Under the pieces are notes generated by a model. It ran no database searches, was not told the DNA's origin, and worked only from the letters and a program-made list of their open reading frames with translations. DNA of 5,074 nucleotides from Dethiobacter sp. (lineage in GTDB: Bacteria > Bacillota > Dethiobacteria > DTU022), in contig JAGXSR010000080.1 of assembly GCA_018333405.1 (NCBI GenBank), forward strand, positions 1 to 5,074, in the 5' to 3' direction. Each line of letters begins with the position of its first letter. Position 1 is the stretch's first letter. Of the stretch, positions 1-5,074 are shown in pieces. Made by a program: the position numbers and the translations under genes.

Positions 1-21
1 ATTCAGAATTCAGAATTTGAA
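1..21. repeat. Short tandem repeat, 7-bp unit
   Basis: The unit ATTCAGA occurs twice in tandem (1-7 and 8-14), followed by a degenerate third copy (ATTTGAA, 15-21). It lies at the window edge, so it may extend further left. No function is evident. Confidence 0.5.
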
Positions 22-88
22 GCGCCAGGCACTATCAGATGTCTAATTTCAATAAAATTTGCAAAAAAAACAGTTCCCCACAACCGGA

Positions 89-142
89 TCAAAGTTTCTT
101 AACTTTGAGAATACGGGCCGGCCGTTTCTCAATATTAAGAAA
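89..142. promoter_or_regulatory. Tandem palindromic operators, probably activator-binding sites
   Basis: Two palindromes share the form TTCTYAA-NN-TTRAGAA. Site 1 is TTCTTAA-CT-TTGAGAA (96-111). Site 2 is TTCTCAA-TA-TTAAGAA (126-141), extended by a T/A pair at 125/142. Their centres (103.5 and 133.5) are exactly 30 bp apart, close to three helical turns, so dimers bound at both would sit on the same face. The whole stretch is also one larger imperfect inverted repeat (95-142) that could fold as RNA. Each unit is symmetric by itself, which favours DNA binding by dimers. Site 1 overlaps another perfect dyad (89-96/101-108, TCAAAGTT/AACTTTGA). The neighbouring Fis-type regulator is the obvious candidate binder, but this is inference; an unrelated repressor is possible. 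Confidence 0.6.
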
Positions 143-153
143 TAATCTATAGA
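126..153 (+). promoter_or_regulatory. Weak sigma-A-like promoter candidate for the regulator
   Basis: TTCTCA (126-131, four of six matches to TTGACA), a 16-nt spacer and TATAGA (148-153, four of six to TATAAT) form the best vegetative-type promoter I can find before the regulator. Its -35 lies inside the second palindrome, so a protein bound there would block it, consistent with autorepression. Both hexamers are weak. I found no exact GG-N10-GC sigma-54 pattern between 142 and 248. Confidence 0.2.
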
Positions 154-163
154 AACTCCGTCC

Positions 164-170
164 TTAAGAA
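164..170 (+). promoter_or_regulatory. Third TTAAGAA half-site
   Basis: TTAAGAA is an exact copy of the right arm of site 2 and begins 29 bp after it (135 to 164), keeping nearly the same phase as the two complete palindromes. The matching left arm is absent (155-161 reads ACTCCGT), so this would be at best a weak or half-occupied site. Confidence 0.3.
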
Positions 171-234
171 TCAATACGCGGATCGAGCAGGTATTGTTCC
201 AGACGGCAGCGAAATAACAACATATCAACTAAAC

Positions 235-240
235 AAGGGG
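235..240 (+). promoter_or_regulatory. Ribosome binding site that decides the regulator start
   Basis: AAGGGG ends at 240. It is 8 nt from the TTG at 249 but only 2 nt from the in-frame TTG at 243. Normal spacing therefore favours 249. The dehydrogenase gene has the same arrangement (AAGGGGG, 8 nt, GTG). Confidence 0.6.
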
Positions 241-248
241 TTTTGTTT

Positions 249-2045
249 TTGTCCAGACTGTTGCAGATTCAGTCAACGGTGCAGGAAGCGGCGGAAGCGA
301 TCTCCGCCGCGCTGGATATTGAGGTGGAGATCGTTGATGATGAGCTGACCGTGATCGGGGCCAGCGGTCGTTACAAAGGAAAAATCGGCCGCAAGGAGGA
401 GTTTGGGCGCCTGGAAGGGGATTTCCTTTATGCCCGGACGCTGCGCAGCGGAGAGGCTTACGTGATTGAGGATCCGCAAGCAGATCTACTCTACGATCCA
501 TCCTCCTTAGACGGCACCACCAAGGAACTCGGGGAAATCTGCAGCCCGATCAAACTAGGGGCCGAGAGCATCGGGGTGATCGGACTTGTCGCTTTTAGCG
601 TTGCCCAAAACTGTCGCCTGATGGACAATAACCAGGCTATCCTGCTTTTTTTAAAACATATGGCCCGGCTTTTAGCGGCCAAGGTTTCTGAACATGAAGC
701 GATGGAGCGTTTGACCGTAGTGTCGGGTGAACTGGCCACGATTTTGGAGACGATACACGAAGGAGCTTTAGCTATAAATGAACTGGGGATTGTAACGCAT
801 TGCAATTCTACGGCGGAGCAGCTGCTGAAGGTTAAACGTTCCAGGTTGTTAGGAAAGCGACTAGACAATTTCTGGGCAAAAGCGCCGGCTCTCGAAGCGT
901 TGCGCAGCGGGTCGGAGTATACTGAAAAAGAGGAGATATTTCATTTCGGTCAACATAGAATGCATTTTATCGTTACTGTTCGGGTGGTGCCCGGCAGGGA
1001 AAGCCCGGCGGGGGCAGTGATCTCTTTCCGTGATATCGCTGAAGCGCGCCGCCTGATTTATGATTTAAGCGGACATAACATGGCCTACACTTTTGAAGAT
1101 ATAATCGGCGACAGCAAAGCGATCAATCAGGTTAAGGCCCAGGCTTACCGGGTGGCGAAAGGAAACTCAACCATCTTGATCACCGGCGAAAGCGGCACCG
1201 GCAAGGAGGTGTTCGCCCGGGCCATTCATCAGGCCAGTTCGCGCAGCAATGGTCCGCTGATCAGTGTTAATTGCGGCGCGATCCCGGAGACGCTGTTGGA
1301 GAGCGATCTGTTCGGTTATGAGGGAGGCGCTTTTACCGGCGCGCGCAAAGAAGGAAAGCCCGGCAAATTTGAGCTGGCCGACAGCGGCACCATTTTTTTG
1401 GATGAAATCGGCGAGATGCCGCTGCACCTGCAGGTTAAGCTGCTGCACGTCCTGCAGAGCAGAGAGGTGGAGCGGGTAGGCGGCACGAAGCGGATCCCGG
1501 TTGACGTCAGGATTATTGCCGCTACCAACCGGGACCTGGAAACGATGATGCAAGAGGGTAAATTCCGCAATGACCTCTATTTTCGCTTAAGCGTAATTCC
1601 GCTGCATATCCCTCCGCTAAGAGAGCGGATGGAAGATATTCCGAAGCTGGCCGAGCACTGTCTGGGTAAATATACACGCATGCTCAGTAAACGCATTACC
1701 GGGATTGATGCGGAAACCATGGAGAGCCTGATGGCCTATTGCTGGCCCGGCAATGTCAGGGAACTGGAAAATACGATTGAGTACGCCGTGAACATGGCCC
1801 CCGGGAATACACTAACCATGGCCAATTTGCCGCCCCGCATCCGGCAAAGCACAGGCGGTTCCGCGCCGGCAGAAGAAACTTCTCTGAAAAGCAGGCTGGA
1901 GCGATTTGAACGGACAGTGCTGGAGGAGCACCTGGAGCGCTACGGCCGCACTTTAAGCGCCAAGAGCGCCATTGCCCGTGACTTGGCTGTCAGCAAAGCA
2001 ACGCTGTACCGTAAACTAGCCAATCTGGGGTTGTCTCAAAAATGA
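249..2045 (+). CDS. Sigma-54-dependent transcriptional activator (GAF-PAS-AAA+-Fis HTH)
   Basis: Cytosolic enhancer-binding activator that uses ATP hydrolysis to open sigma-54 RNA polymerase promoters. Residue numbers count from the longer TTG start at 243 (600 aa); the preferred TTG at 249 gives 598 aa. Residues about 10-150 look like a GAF-type sensor and about 155-270 a PAS domain, followed by the AAA+ domain: Walker A GESGTGKE (315-322), the sigma-54 contact loop GAFTGA (362-367), Walker B with D387-E388, arginines in FRNDLYFR (442, 448), and WPGNVREL (501-508). A Fis-type helix-turn-helix ends the protein (about 570-592, TLYRKL). There is no receiver domain, membrane segment or signal peptide, so it probably senses a small molecule directly. 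All motor motifs are intact. It lies 143 bp before the aminotransferase, facing the same way, which suggests a local activator comparable in role to RocR of Bacillus. The inducer is unknown. Confidence 0.93.
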   Translation: MSRLLQIQSTVQEAAEAISAALDIEVEIVDDELTVIGASGRYKGKIGRKEEFGRLEGDFLYARTLRSGEAYVIEDPQADLLYDPSSLDGTTKELGEICSPIKLGAESIGVIGLVAFSVAQNCRLMDNNQAILLFLKHMARLLAAKVSEHEAMERLTVVSGELATILETIHEGALAINELGIVTHCNSTAEQLLKVKRSRLLGKRLDNFWAKAPALEALRSGSEYTEKEEIFHFGQHRMHFIVTVRVVPGRESPAGAVISFRDIAEARRLIYDLSGHNMAYTFEDIIGDSKAINQVKAQAYRVAKGNSTILITGESGTGKEVFARAIHQASSRSNGPLISVNCGAIPETLLESDLFGYEGGAFTGARKEGKPGKFELADSGTIFLDEIGEMPLHLQVKLLHVLQSREVERVGGTKRIPVDVRIIAATNRDLETMMQEGKFRNDLYFRLSVIPLHIPPLRERMEDIPKLAEHCLGKYTRMLSKRITGIDAETMESLMAYCWPGNVRELENTIEYAVNMAPGNTLTMANLPPRIRQSTGGSAPAEETSLKSRLERFERTVLEEHLERYGRTLSAKSAIARDLAVSKATLYRKLANLGLSQK

Positions 2046-2056
2046 GAACTATAGCC

Positions 2057-2095
2057 GCCTGGATTCCCCGCCGTTTATTGCACAGATCCGCAGGC
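2057..2095. other. Imperfect dyad upstream of the aminotransferase promoter
   Basis: GCCTG-GAT (2057-2064) pairs with ATC-CG-CAGGC (2086-2095), leaving a 2-nt bulge and a 21-nt loop. No T-tract follows, so it is not a convincing terminator for the regulator. Its centre is about 75 bp before the expected start of transcription, a position where an activator site could lie, but its sequence does not resemble the TTCTYAA palindromes at 96-141. Confidence 0.2.
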
Positions 2096-2125
2096 CCAGT
2101 CACCAATCTATCCCCGGTTTGTATT

Positions 2126-2141
2126 TTGGCATGATAATTGA
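2126..2141 (+). promoter_or_regulatory. Putative sigma-54 (-24/-12) promoter of the aminotransferase
   Basis: TTGGCAT at 2126-2132 matches the -24 element (consensus TTGGCAC), and TTGA at 2138-2141 sits where TTGC is expected. The distance from the GG (2128-2129) to the G at 2140 is correct, but the final C of the -12 GC pair is A, which weakens the match. Transcription would begin near 2152, giving a leader of about 37 nt before the ATG. The upstream gene encodes a sigma-54 activator, which raises plausibility. Sigma-A readings are poorer: TTGGCA as -35 lacks a -10, and GATAAT (2133-2138) as -10 lacks a -35. Confidence 0.45.
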
Positions 2142-2188
2142 GTAAGATCTCTTTTAGCTGGTAAATCAGAGCGGGGAGGAGTAATTTA

Positions 2189-3541
2189 ATGTCAAAGTAT
2201 GTCGAATCCGCAAAGTATGCGCAGCGCTGGTTAGATATTATTAAACAAAGTGAACTTGACGAGACAACAGCGCGGGACATTTCCAGGGAAACGGTAGCGA
2301 ATTTCGTAAATCATTTTAACAAAGGGTGGGTCGATTACCGGAAATCGGTAACGGAGTCAGGAGACTACGCCGGTACAGAATGGCGTGGATCAGGGGTATA
2401 TTACTACGATGTATTTGGGAACGAGTATATCGATTGCCTGGGAGGCTATGGCGCTTTAGACCTGGGCTGGTCGCATCCGGAAGTGGTCGAGGCGGTCCGG
2501 GCGCAGGCCGGCAAATCAGGAATTCCGACCCAGGAGCTGATGGATCCTTTAAGGGGTGTTCTGGCCAACCTGCTTGCGCAGATTGCCCCGGGTGATATTG
2601 ACCACGCCTTTTTTGTCAACAGCGGCACGGAAACAATTGAGGGAGCACTGAAAATTGCCAGGCTCTATACCGGCAAGCATAACTTTATCTCCACCGTAAA
2701 GGGTTTTCACGGTAAAACGCTCGGATCTTTGAGCGTCATGGGTAAGAAGGATTTTCGGGCTAGTTTGCAACCTTACGGCGGGCAGACTTTTTATGTTCCT
2801 TTCAACGATGCGGCTGCTTTGGAAAAGCAACTGGAAATATGTGCGACCGTGGGTATCGATATCGCCGCTTTTATCGCCGAGCCGATCCAGGGTGAGGCGG
2901 GGGCGATTGTGCCTGCGGAAGAATACTGGCCGAAAGTCAGAGAGATTTGCACCCGCTTCGGCATTTTGTTGATTGCCGATGAGGTGCAAACCGGTATCGG
3001 CAGAACCGGAAAACTTTGGGGCTTAGACCATTGGGATGTTGTGCCTGATATTATGTGCATAGCTAAATCGCTAGGCGGCGGAGTGATGCCGATCGGCGCT
3101 TTTATGGGCAATGGGCGGATCTGGCGGGCGTTTGAAGAACCAAACCCATTCATGCACACTACCACCACCGGCGGCAATCCCATGGCTTGCGCCGCCGCTA
3201 TTGCCGCGCTGAATGTCACATTAAGAGATAATCTGCCGGAACTGGCGGCGGTAAACGGGGCCTATTTTATTGACAAATTGAGTGGACTGTCCGGGCAGTA
3301 TCCGCAGATTTACAAAGGAGTAACCGGTAAAGGTTTGCTGATCGGGCAACACTTCCAGTCGCCGGAAATCGGTTATAAGGTGGCTGCCGGGTTATTCAAA
3401 CGAAAAGTGCTGGTGGCGGGAACGCTGATCAGCGCGAATACCATACGCTTTGAGCCTCCGCTGTTTATAGATCAAAAACAGATTGATGAAGTATTGAATC
3501 GCCTGGAGAATACGTTGAAAGAAGTGGCGGCAGGGCTATAG
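2189..3541 (+). CDS. patA: Putrescine:2-oxoglutarate aminotransferase (class III, PLP-dependent)
   Basis: Cytosolic enzyme predicted to transfer the amino group of putrescine (possibly also cadaverine) to 2-oxoglutarate, giving 4-aminobutanal, which cyclises to 1-pyrroline, and glutamate. The 450 residues match E. coli PatA/YgjG (459 aa) along their length from memory: YRKSVT near the N terminus, EYIDCLGG (79-86), the phosphate-binding NSGTET (144-149), GFHGKTLG (172-179), EPIQGE (231-236), DEVQTG with cofactor-binding D264, AKSLGGGVMPIGA with the PLP lysine K293, and HTTTTGGNP (323-331). These shared signatures, including VLVAGTL near the C terminus, favour the putrescine branch over ornithine or GABA aminotransferases, though substrate choice is inferred. 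The ATG is supported by GGGGAGGAG (2173-2181) at 7-nt spacing. The gene follows a sigma-54 regulator and precedes a glutamate dehydrogenase that would recycle its glutamate. No active-site residue appears lost. Confidence 0.88.
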   Translation: MSKYVESAKYAQRWLDIIKQSELDETTARDISRETVANFVNHFNKGWVDYRKSVTESGDYAGTEWRGSGVYYYDVFGNEYIDCLGGYGALDLGWSHPEVVEAVRAQAGKSGIPTQELMDPLRGVLANLLAQIAPGDIDHAFFVNSGTETIEGALKIARLYTGKHNFISTVKGFHGKTLGSLSVMGKKDFRASLQPYGGQTFYVPFNDAAALEKQLEICATVGIDIAAFIAEPIQGEAGAIVPAEEYWPKVREICTRFGILLIADEVQTGIGRTGKLWGLDHWDVVPDIMCIAKSLGGGVMPIGAFMGNGRIWRAFEEPNPFMHTTTTGGNPMACAAAIAALNVTLRDNLPELAAVNGAYFIDKLSGLSGQYPQIYKGVTGKGLLIGQHFQSPEIGYKVAAGLFKRKVLVAGTLISANTIRFEPPLFIDQKQIDEVLNRLENTLKEVAAGL

Positions 3542-3580
3542 CCTTTGGAATTATTGAAGTCAACCCAGTACATTTTGCTC

Positions 3581-3604
3581 TTAAATTAATCGTCCGGAAT
3601 TTAA
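3581..3604. repeat. Perfect 7-bp inverted repeat ahead of the dehydrogenase
   Basis: TTAAATT (3581-3587) and AATTTAA (3598-3604) are perfect reverse complements around a 10-nt spacer, ending 10 nt before the Shine-Dalgarno sequence. The AT-only arms and absent T-tract make it a poor terminator. An operator or an mRNA structure near the ribosome site is possible; chance cannot be excluded in AT-rich DNA. Confidence 0.3.
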
Positions 3605-3629
3605 ACAAATCTTTAAGGGGGTTTATATT

Positions 3630-4895
3630 GTGACTGAAGAAATCTGCACCCAGGACAATGTGCTGACCGCAACACTCAATCTGCTCCGCACATCGGTAGA
3701 AAACTTAAAGCTTTCACCTGTGGTTTACGAGTACCTGAAGGCTCCCTCCCGCTTCGTGGAAGCGGCTATACCGGTGGAGATGGACAGTGGCGAGGTAAAG
3801 GTGTTTACCGGCTACCGCTCCCAGCACAACAATGTTCTCGGTCCCTACAAGGGCGGTATCCGCTATCACTGGGAGGTAACGCCGGATGAAGTAAAAGCTT
3901 TGTCCATGTGGATGACCTTAAAGTGCGCGCTGGTGGGAGTGCCTTTTGGCGGCGGCAAGGGCGGTATAGTCTGTGATCCCCGCATTTTGAGTAAAAAAGA
4001 AAAGGAGCGGCTCAGCCGCGGCTATATCCGGGCCTTCGGCAGCGTTCTCGGCCCGGAACTCGATATTCCCGCGCCCGATGTATACACTGACGCGCAGGTT
4101 ATGGCCTGGATGGCGGACGAATACAGCAATATCCGCCAGGCGCCGGCTTTCGGCGTAGTTACCGGCAAACCTCTTTCGGTGGGCGGTTGTGTCGGCCGGG
4201 AAGAAGCCACCTCCCGCGGGTGTGCCTTTGCGGTCCGCGAAGCGGCCAAAGCATTGGACCTGCCGATCAAGGGCGCCCGGGTGGCGATCCAGGGCTTTGG
4301 TAACGTAGGCGGACATGCCGCCTTGCTTCTGGCGGCGGAAGGCTGCACAATAGTGGCGGTCAGTGATTCCCGCAGCGGGGTTTACAATCCTGAGGGACTG
4401 GACGCGTCAGCCCTGATCGCGCATAAGAAAAGCACGGGCGCGGTGGCCGGTTTCCCCGGCAGCAAGCCGATCACCAACCTGGAGCTGCTGGCCGTAGATT
4501 GCGATATTCTCATCCCGGCAGCCATGGAAAACCAGATTACCTGCGACACAGCCGGCTCTGTGAAAGCCAGGATCGTGGCGGAAGGGGCCAACGGCCCGAC
4601 CACTCCTGACGGCGATGCTATTTTATTTAAGAAAGGTGTGCTGGTTGTGCCGGATATCCTGGCCAACAGCGGCGGGGTAACCGTTTCCTACTTCGAGTGG
4701 GTGCAAAACAACTACGGTTTCCGCTGGGACGCCGAGACGGTCAACAAGCGGCTGGAAGATAAAATAGTGGAAGCATTCCGCCTGGTATATCTCTTTACGC
4801 ATCAGAACGGGTCAACCCTGGATATGCGCACCGGCGCCTATATGTACGCTGTGAAAAAGCTGTCCGACGCCATGCAGATTCGCGGCTGGCTGTAA
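3630..4895 (+). CDS. NAD-type glutamate dehydrogenase, catabolic RocG/GudB-like
   Basis: Cytosolic hexamer-type enzyme that oxidatively deaminates glutamate to 2-oxoglutarate, ammonium and NADH. Its 421 residues match the length of Bacillus RocG/GudB and share their signatures: FTGYRSQHN (59-67), GPYKGGIR with substrate lysine K74, MTLK with K98, PFGGGKGG with catalytic K110, IPAPDV with catalytic D150, the nucleotide-binding GFGNVG (222-227), ANGPTTPD (320-327) and GGVTVSYFEW (348-357), whose S353 should contact substrate. D246 at the end of the second Rossmann strand (VAVSD) favours NAD over NADP. The GTG start is set by AAGGGGG (3615-3621) at 8-nt spacing; no competing start lies nearby. 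It follows the aminotransferase by 88 bp with no visible terminator, so probably shares its transcript. A role in regenerating 2-oxoglutarate for that enzyme is inference; an independent promoter in the gap is possible. No catalytic residue is missing. Confidence 0.93.
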   Translation: MTEEICTQDNVLTATLNLLRTSVENLKLSPVVYEYLKAPSRFVEAAIPVEMDSGEVKVFTGYRSQHNNVLGPYKGGIRYHWEVTPDEVKALSMWMTLKCALVGVPFGGGKGGIVCDPRILSKKEKERLSRGYIRAFGSVLGPELDIPAPDVYTDAQVMAWMADEYSNIRQAPAFGVVTGKPLSVGGCVGREEATSRGCAFAVREAAKALDLPIKGARVAIQGFGNVGGHAALLLAAEGCTIVAVSDSRSGVYNPEGLDASALIAHKKSTGAVAGFPGSKPITNLELLAVDCDILIPAAMENQITCDTAGSVKARIVAEGANGPTTPDGDAILFKKGVLVVPDILANSGGVTVSYFEWVQNNYGFRWDAETVNKRLEDKIVEAFRLVYLFTHQNGSTLDMRTGAYMYAVKKLSDAMQIRGWL

Positions 4896-4907
4896 TTTGA
4901 ACGCTGT

Positions 4908-4933
4908 AGGTCACTGTATTTATGGACTGACCT
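4908..4933 (+). other. Hairpin after the dehydrogenase gene
   Basis: AGGTCA (4908-4913) and TGACCT (4928-4933) form a 6-bp stem with a 14-nt loop, beginning 13 nt after the stop codon. No run of T follows, so an intrinsic terminator is not supported. It could stabilise the 3' end of the message. Confidence 0.3.
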
Positions 4934-4938
4934 GATCT

Positions 4939-4954
4939 CCCCGACAAAACGGGG
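4939..4954 (+). other. GC-rich short hairpin, possible weak terminator
   Basis: CCCCG (4939-4943) pairs perfectly with CGGGG (4950-4954) around the 6-nt loop ACAAAA. The stem is short and GC-rich, but the following sequence is A-rich, not T-rich. If transcription ends here it must rely on other factors or on the larger hairpin at 4981-5044. Confidence 0.3.
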
Positions 4955-4980
4955 CATGAAAAGCGGGATAAAAATAACCC

Positions 4981-5044
4981 GGGGGTGGATCGTGAACTTG
5001 CAGAGGCGCGGCTGGACGTGCCCGCAGTTTCACGATCCACCCCC
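4981..5044. repeat. 64-bp element with perfect 16-bp inverted arms
   Basis: GGGGGTGGATCGTGAA (4981-4996) and its exact reverse complement (5029-5044) enclose 32 nt. The interior also pairs: GGCGCG (5005-5010) with CGTGCC (5017-5022), including one G-U pair and a 6-nt loop, plus TGC (4999-5001) with GCA (5024-5026). The whole unit can therefore fold into one long hairpin. No T-tract follows on the + strand. On the - strand the hairpin is followed by GGGTTATTTTTATCC, so it could terminate a leftward transcript from beyond the window. The tetramer AACC lies on both sides (4976-4979, 5045-5048), but the left copy is separated by one extra C, so a target-site duplication is only suggested. Alternatives are a dispersed palindromic repeat, a small non-autonomous mobile element or a terminator. 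Confidence 0.7.
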
Positions 5045-5074
5045 AACCTGTATCTCTATAAAAAACGTCAGGGA

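Noticed and set aside
1..95. Divergent sigma-54 promoter on the minus strand, which would explain the palindromes as its enhancer
   Set aside because: I checked each GC in this stretch for a CC ten bases further on and found none.
95..142. Intrinsic terminator of an upstream gene
   Set aside because: A hairpin could form, but the sequence after it on the + strand (TAATCTATAG) has no T-tract, and the two internally symmetric units fit protein-binding sites better.
243..245. TTG at 243 as the regulator start codon
   Set aside because: It is only 2 nt from the AAGGGG ribosome site, whereas the in-frame TTG at 249 is at normal 8-nt spacing. The two proteins differ by only two residues, so this is a preference rather than proof.
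1990..2280. Minus-strand open frame of 96 codons across the regulator-aminotransferase gap
   Set aside because: It overlaps both flanking genes and the promoter-like sequence, and has no recognisable domain.
3542..3629. Separate vegetative promoter for the dehydrogenase (TTGCTC, 17 nt, AATTTA)
   Set aside because: Both hexamers match the consensus poorly, so co-transcription with the aminotransferase gene is the simpler reading.
4795..5046. Minus-strand open frame of 83 codons over the end of the dehydrogenase gene
   Set aside because: It begins at the end of the inverted repeat, overlaps a certain gene antisense, and its serine- and arginine-rich translation looks like a codon shadow.
4956..5074. 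Open frame from ATG 4956 running to the window edge (starting MKSGIKITRG)
   Set aside because: It has no properly spaced ribosome site, runs straight through the inverted repeat and resembles no family I recognise. The frame is cut by the window end, so a real gene cannot be fully excluded.

Overview
The window holds three complete genes on the + strand, together with well-structured noncoding DNA. It reads as an amine and amino-acid catabolism locus: a sigma-54-dependent activator (about 249-2045), a class III putrescine-type aminotransferase (2189-3541) and a catabolic, NAD-type glutamate dehydrogenase (3630-4895). No tRNA, rRNA, CRISPR array or complete insertion sequence was found. I see no sign of a novel enzyme system. 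The most unusual material is in the noncoding DNA.

Organism: probably an anaerobic Firmicute (Clostridia, perhaps the Peptococcaceae, or Negativicutes). This is inference. It rests on strong purine-rich Shine-Dalgarno sequences (GGGGAGGAG, AAGGGGG), TTG and GTG starts, moderate GC content with AT-richer gaps, a glutamate dehydrogenase close to Bacillus RocG/GudB, and a GAF-PAS-AAA+-Fis activator of a kind common in those groups. Species cannot be read from the sequence.

Layout: 1-248 is noncoding and carries two 16-18 bp palindromes of the form TTCTYAA-NN-TTRAGAA, centred exactly 30 bp apart, plus a half-site one further ~30 bp step downstream. The regulator gene follows. The 143-bp gap after it has a -24/-12-like sequence (TTGGCAT, then TTGA) at 2126-2141, just ahead of the aminotransferase. 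An 88-bp gap without a recognisable terminator separates aminotransferase from dehydrogenase, so the two are probably co-transcribed. The segment after the dehydrogenase (4896-5074) holds two short hairpins and a striking perfect 16-bp inverted repeat (4981-4996 / 5029-5044).

How the genes work together (inference from families): the aminotransferase moves an amino group from putrescine or a similar diamine to 2-oxoglutarate, giving glutamate. The dehydrogenase oxidises glutamate back to 2-oxoglutarate, releasing ammonium and NADH. The pair would act as a catalytic deamination cycle, switched on by the cytosolic activator through sigma-54 RNA polymerase, much as RocR and SigL control arginine catabolism and rocG in Bacillus subtilis. 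The expected aldehyde dehydrogenase for 4-aminobutanal is not in the window.
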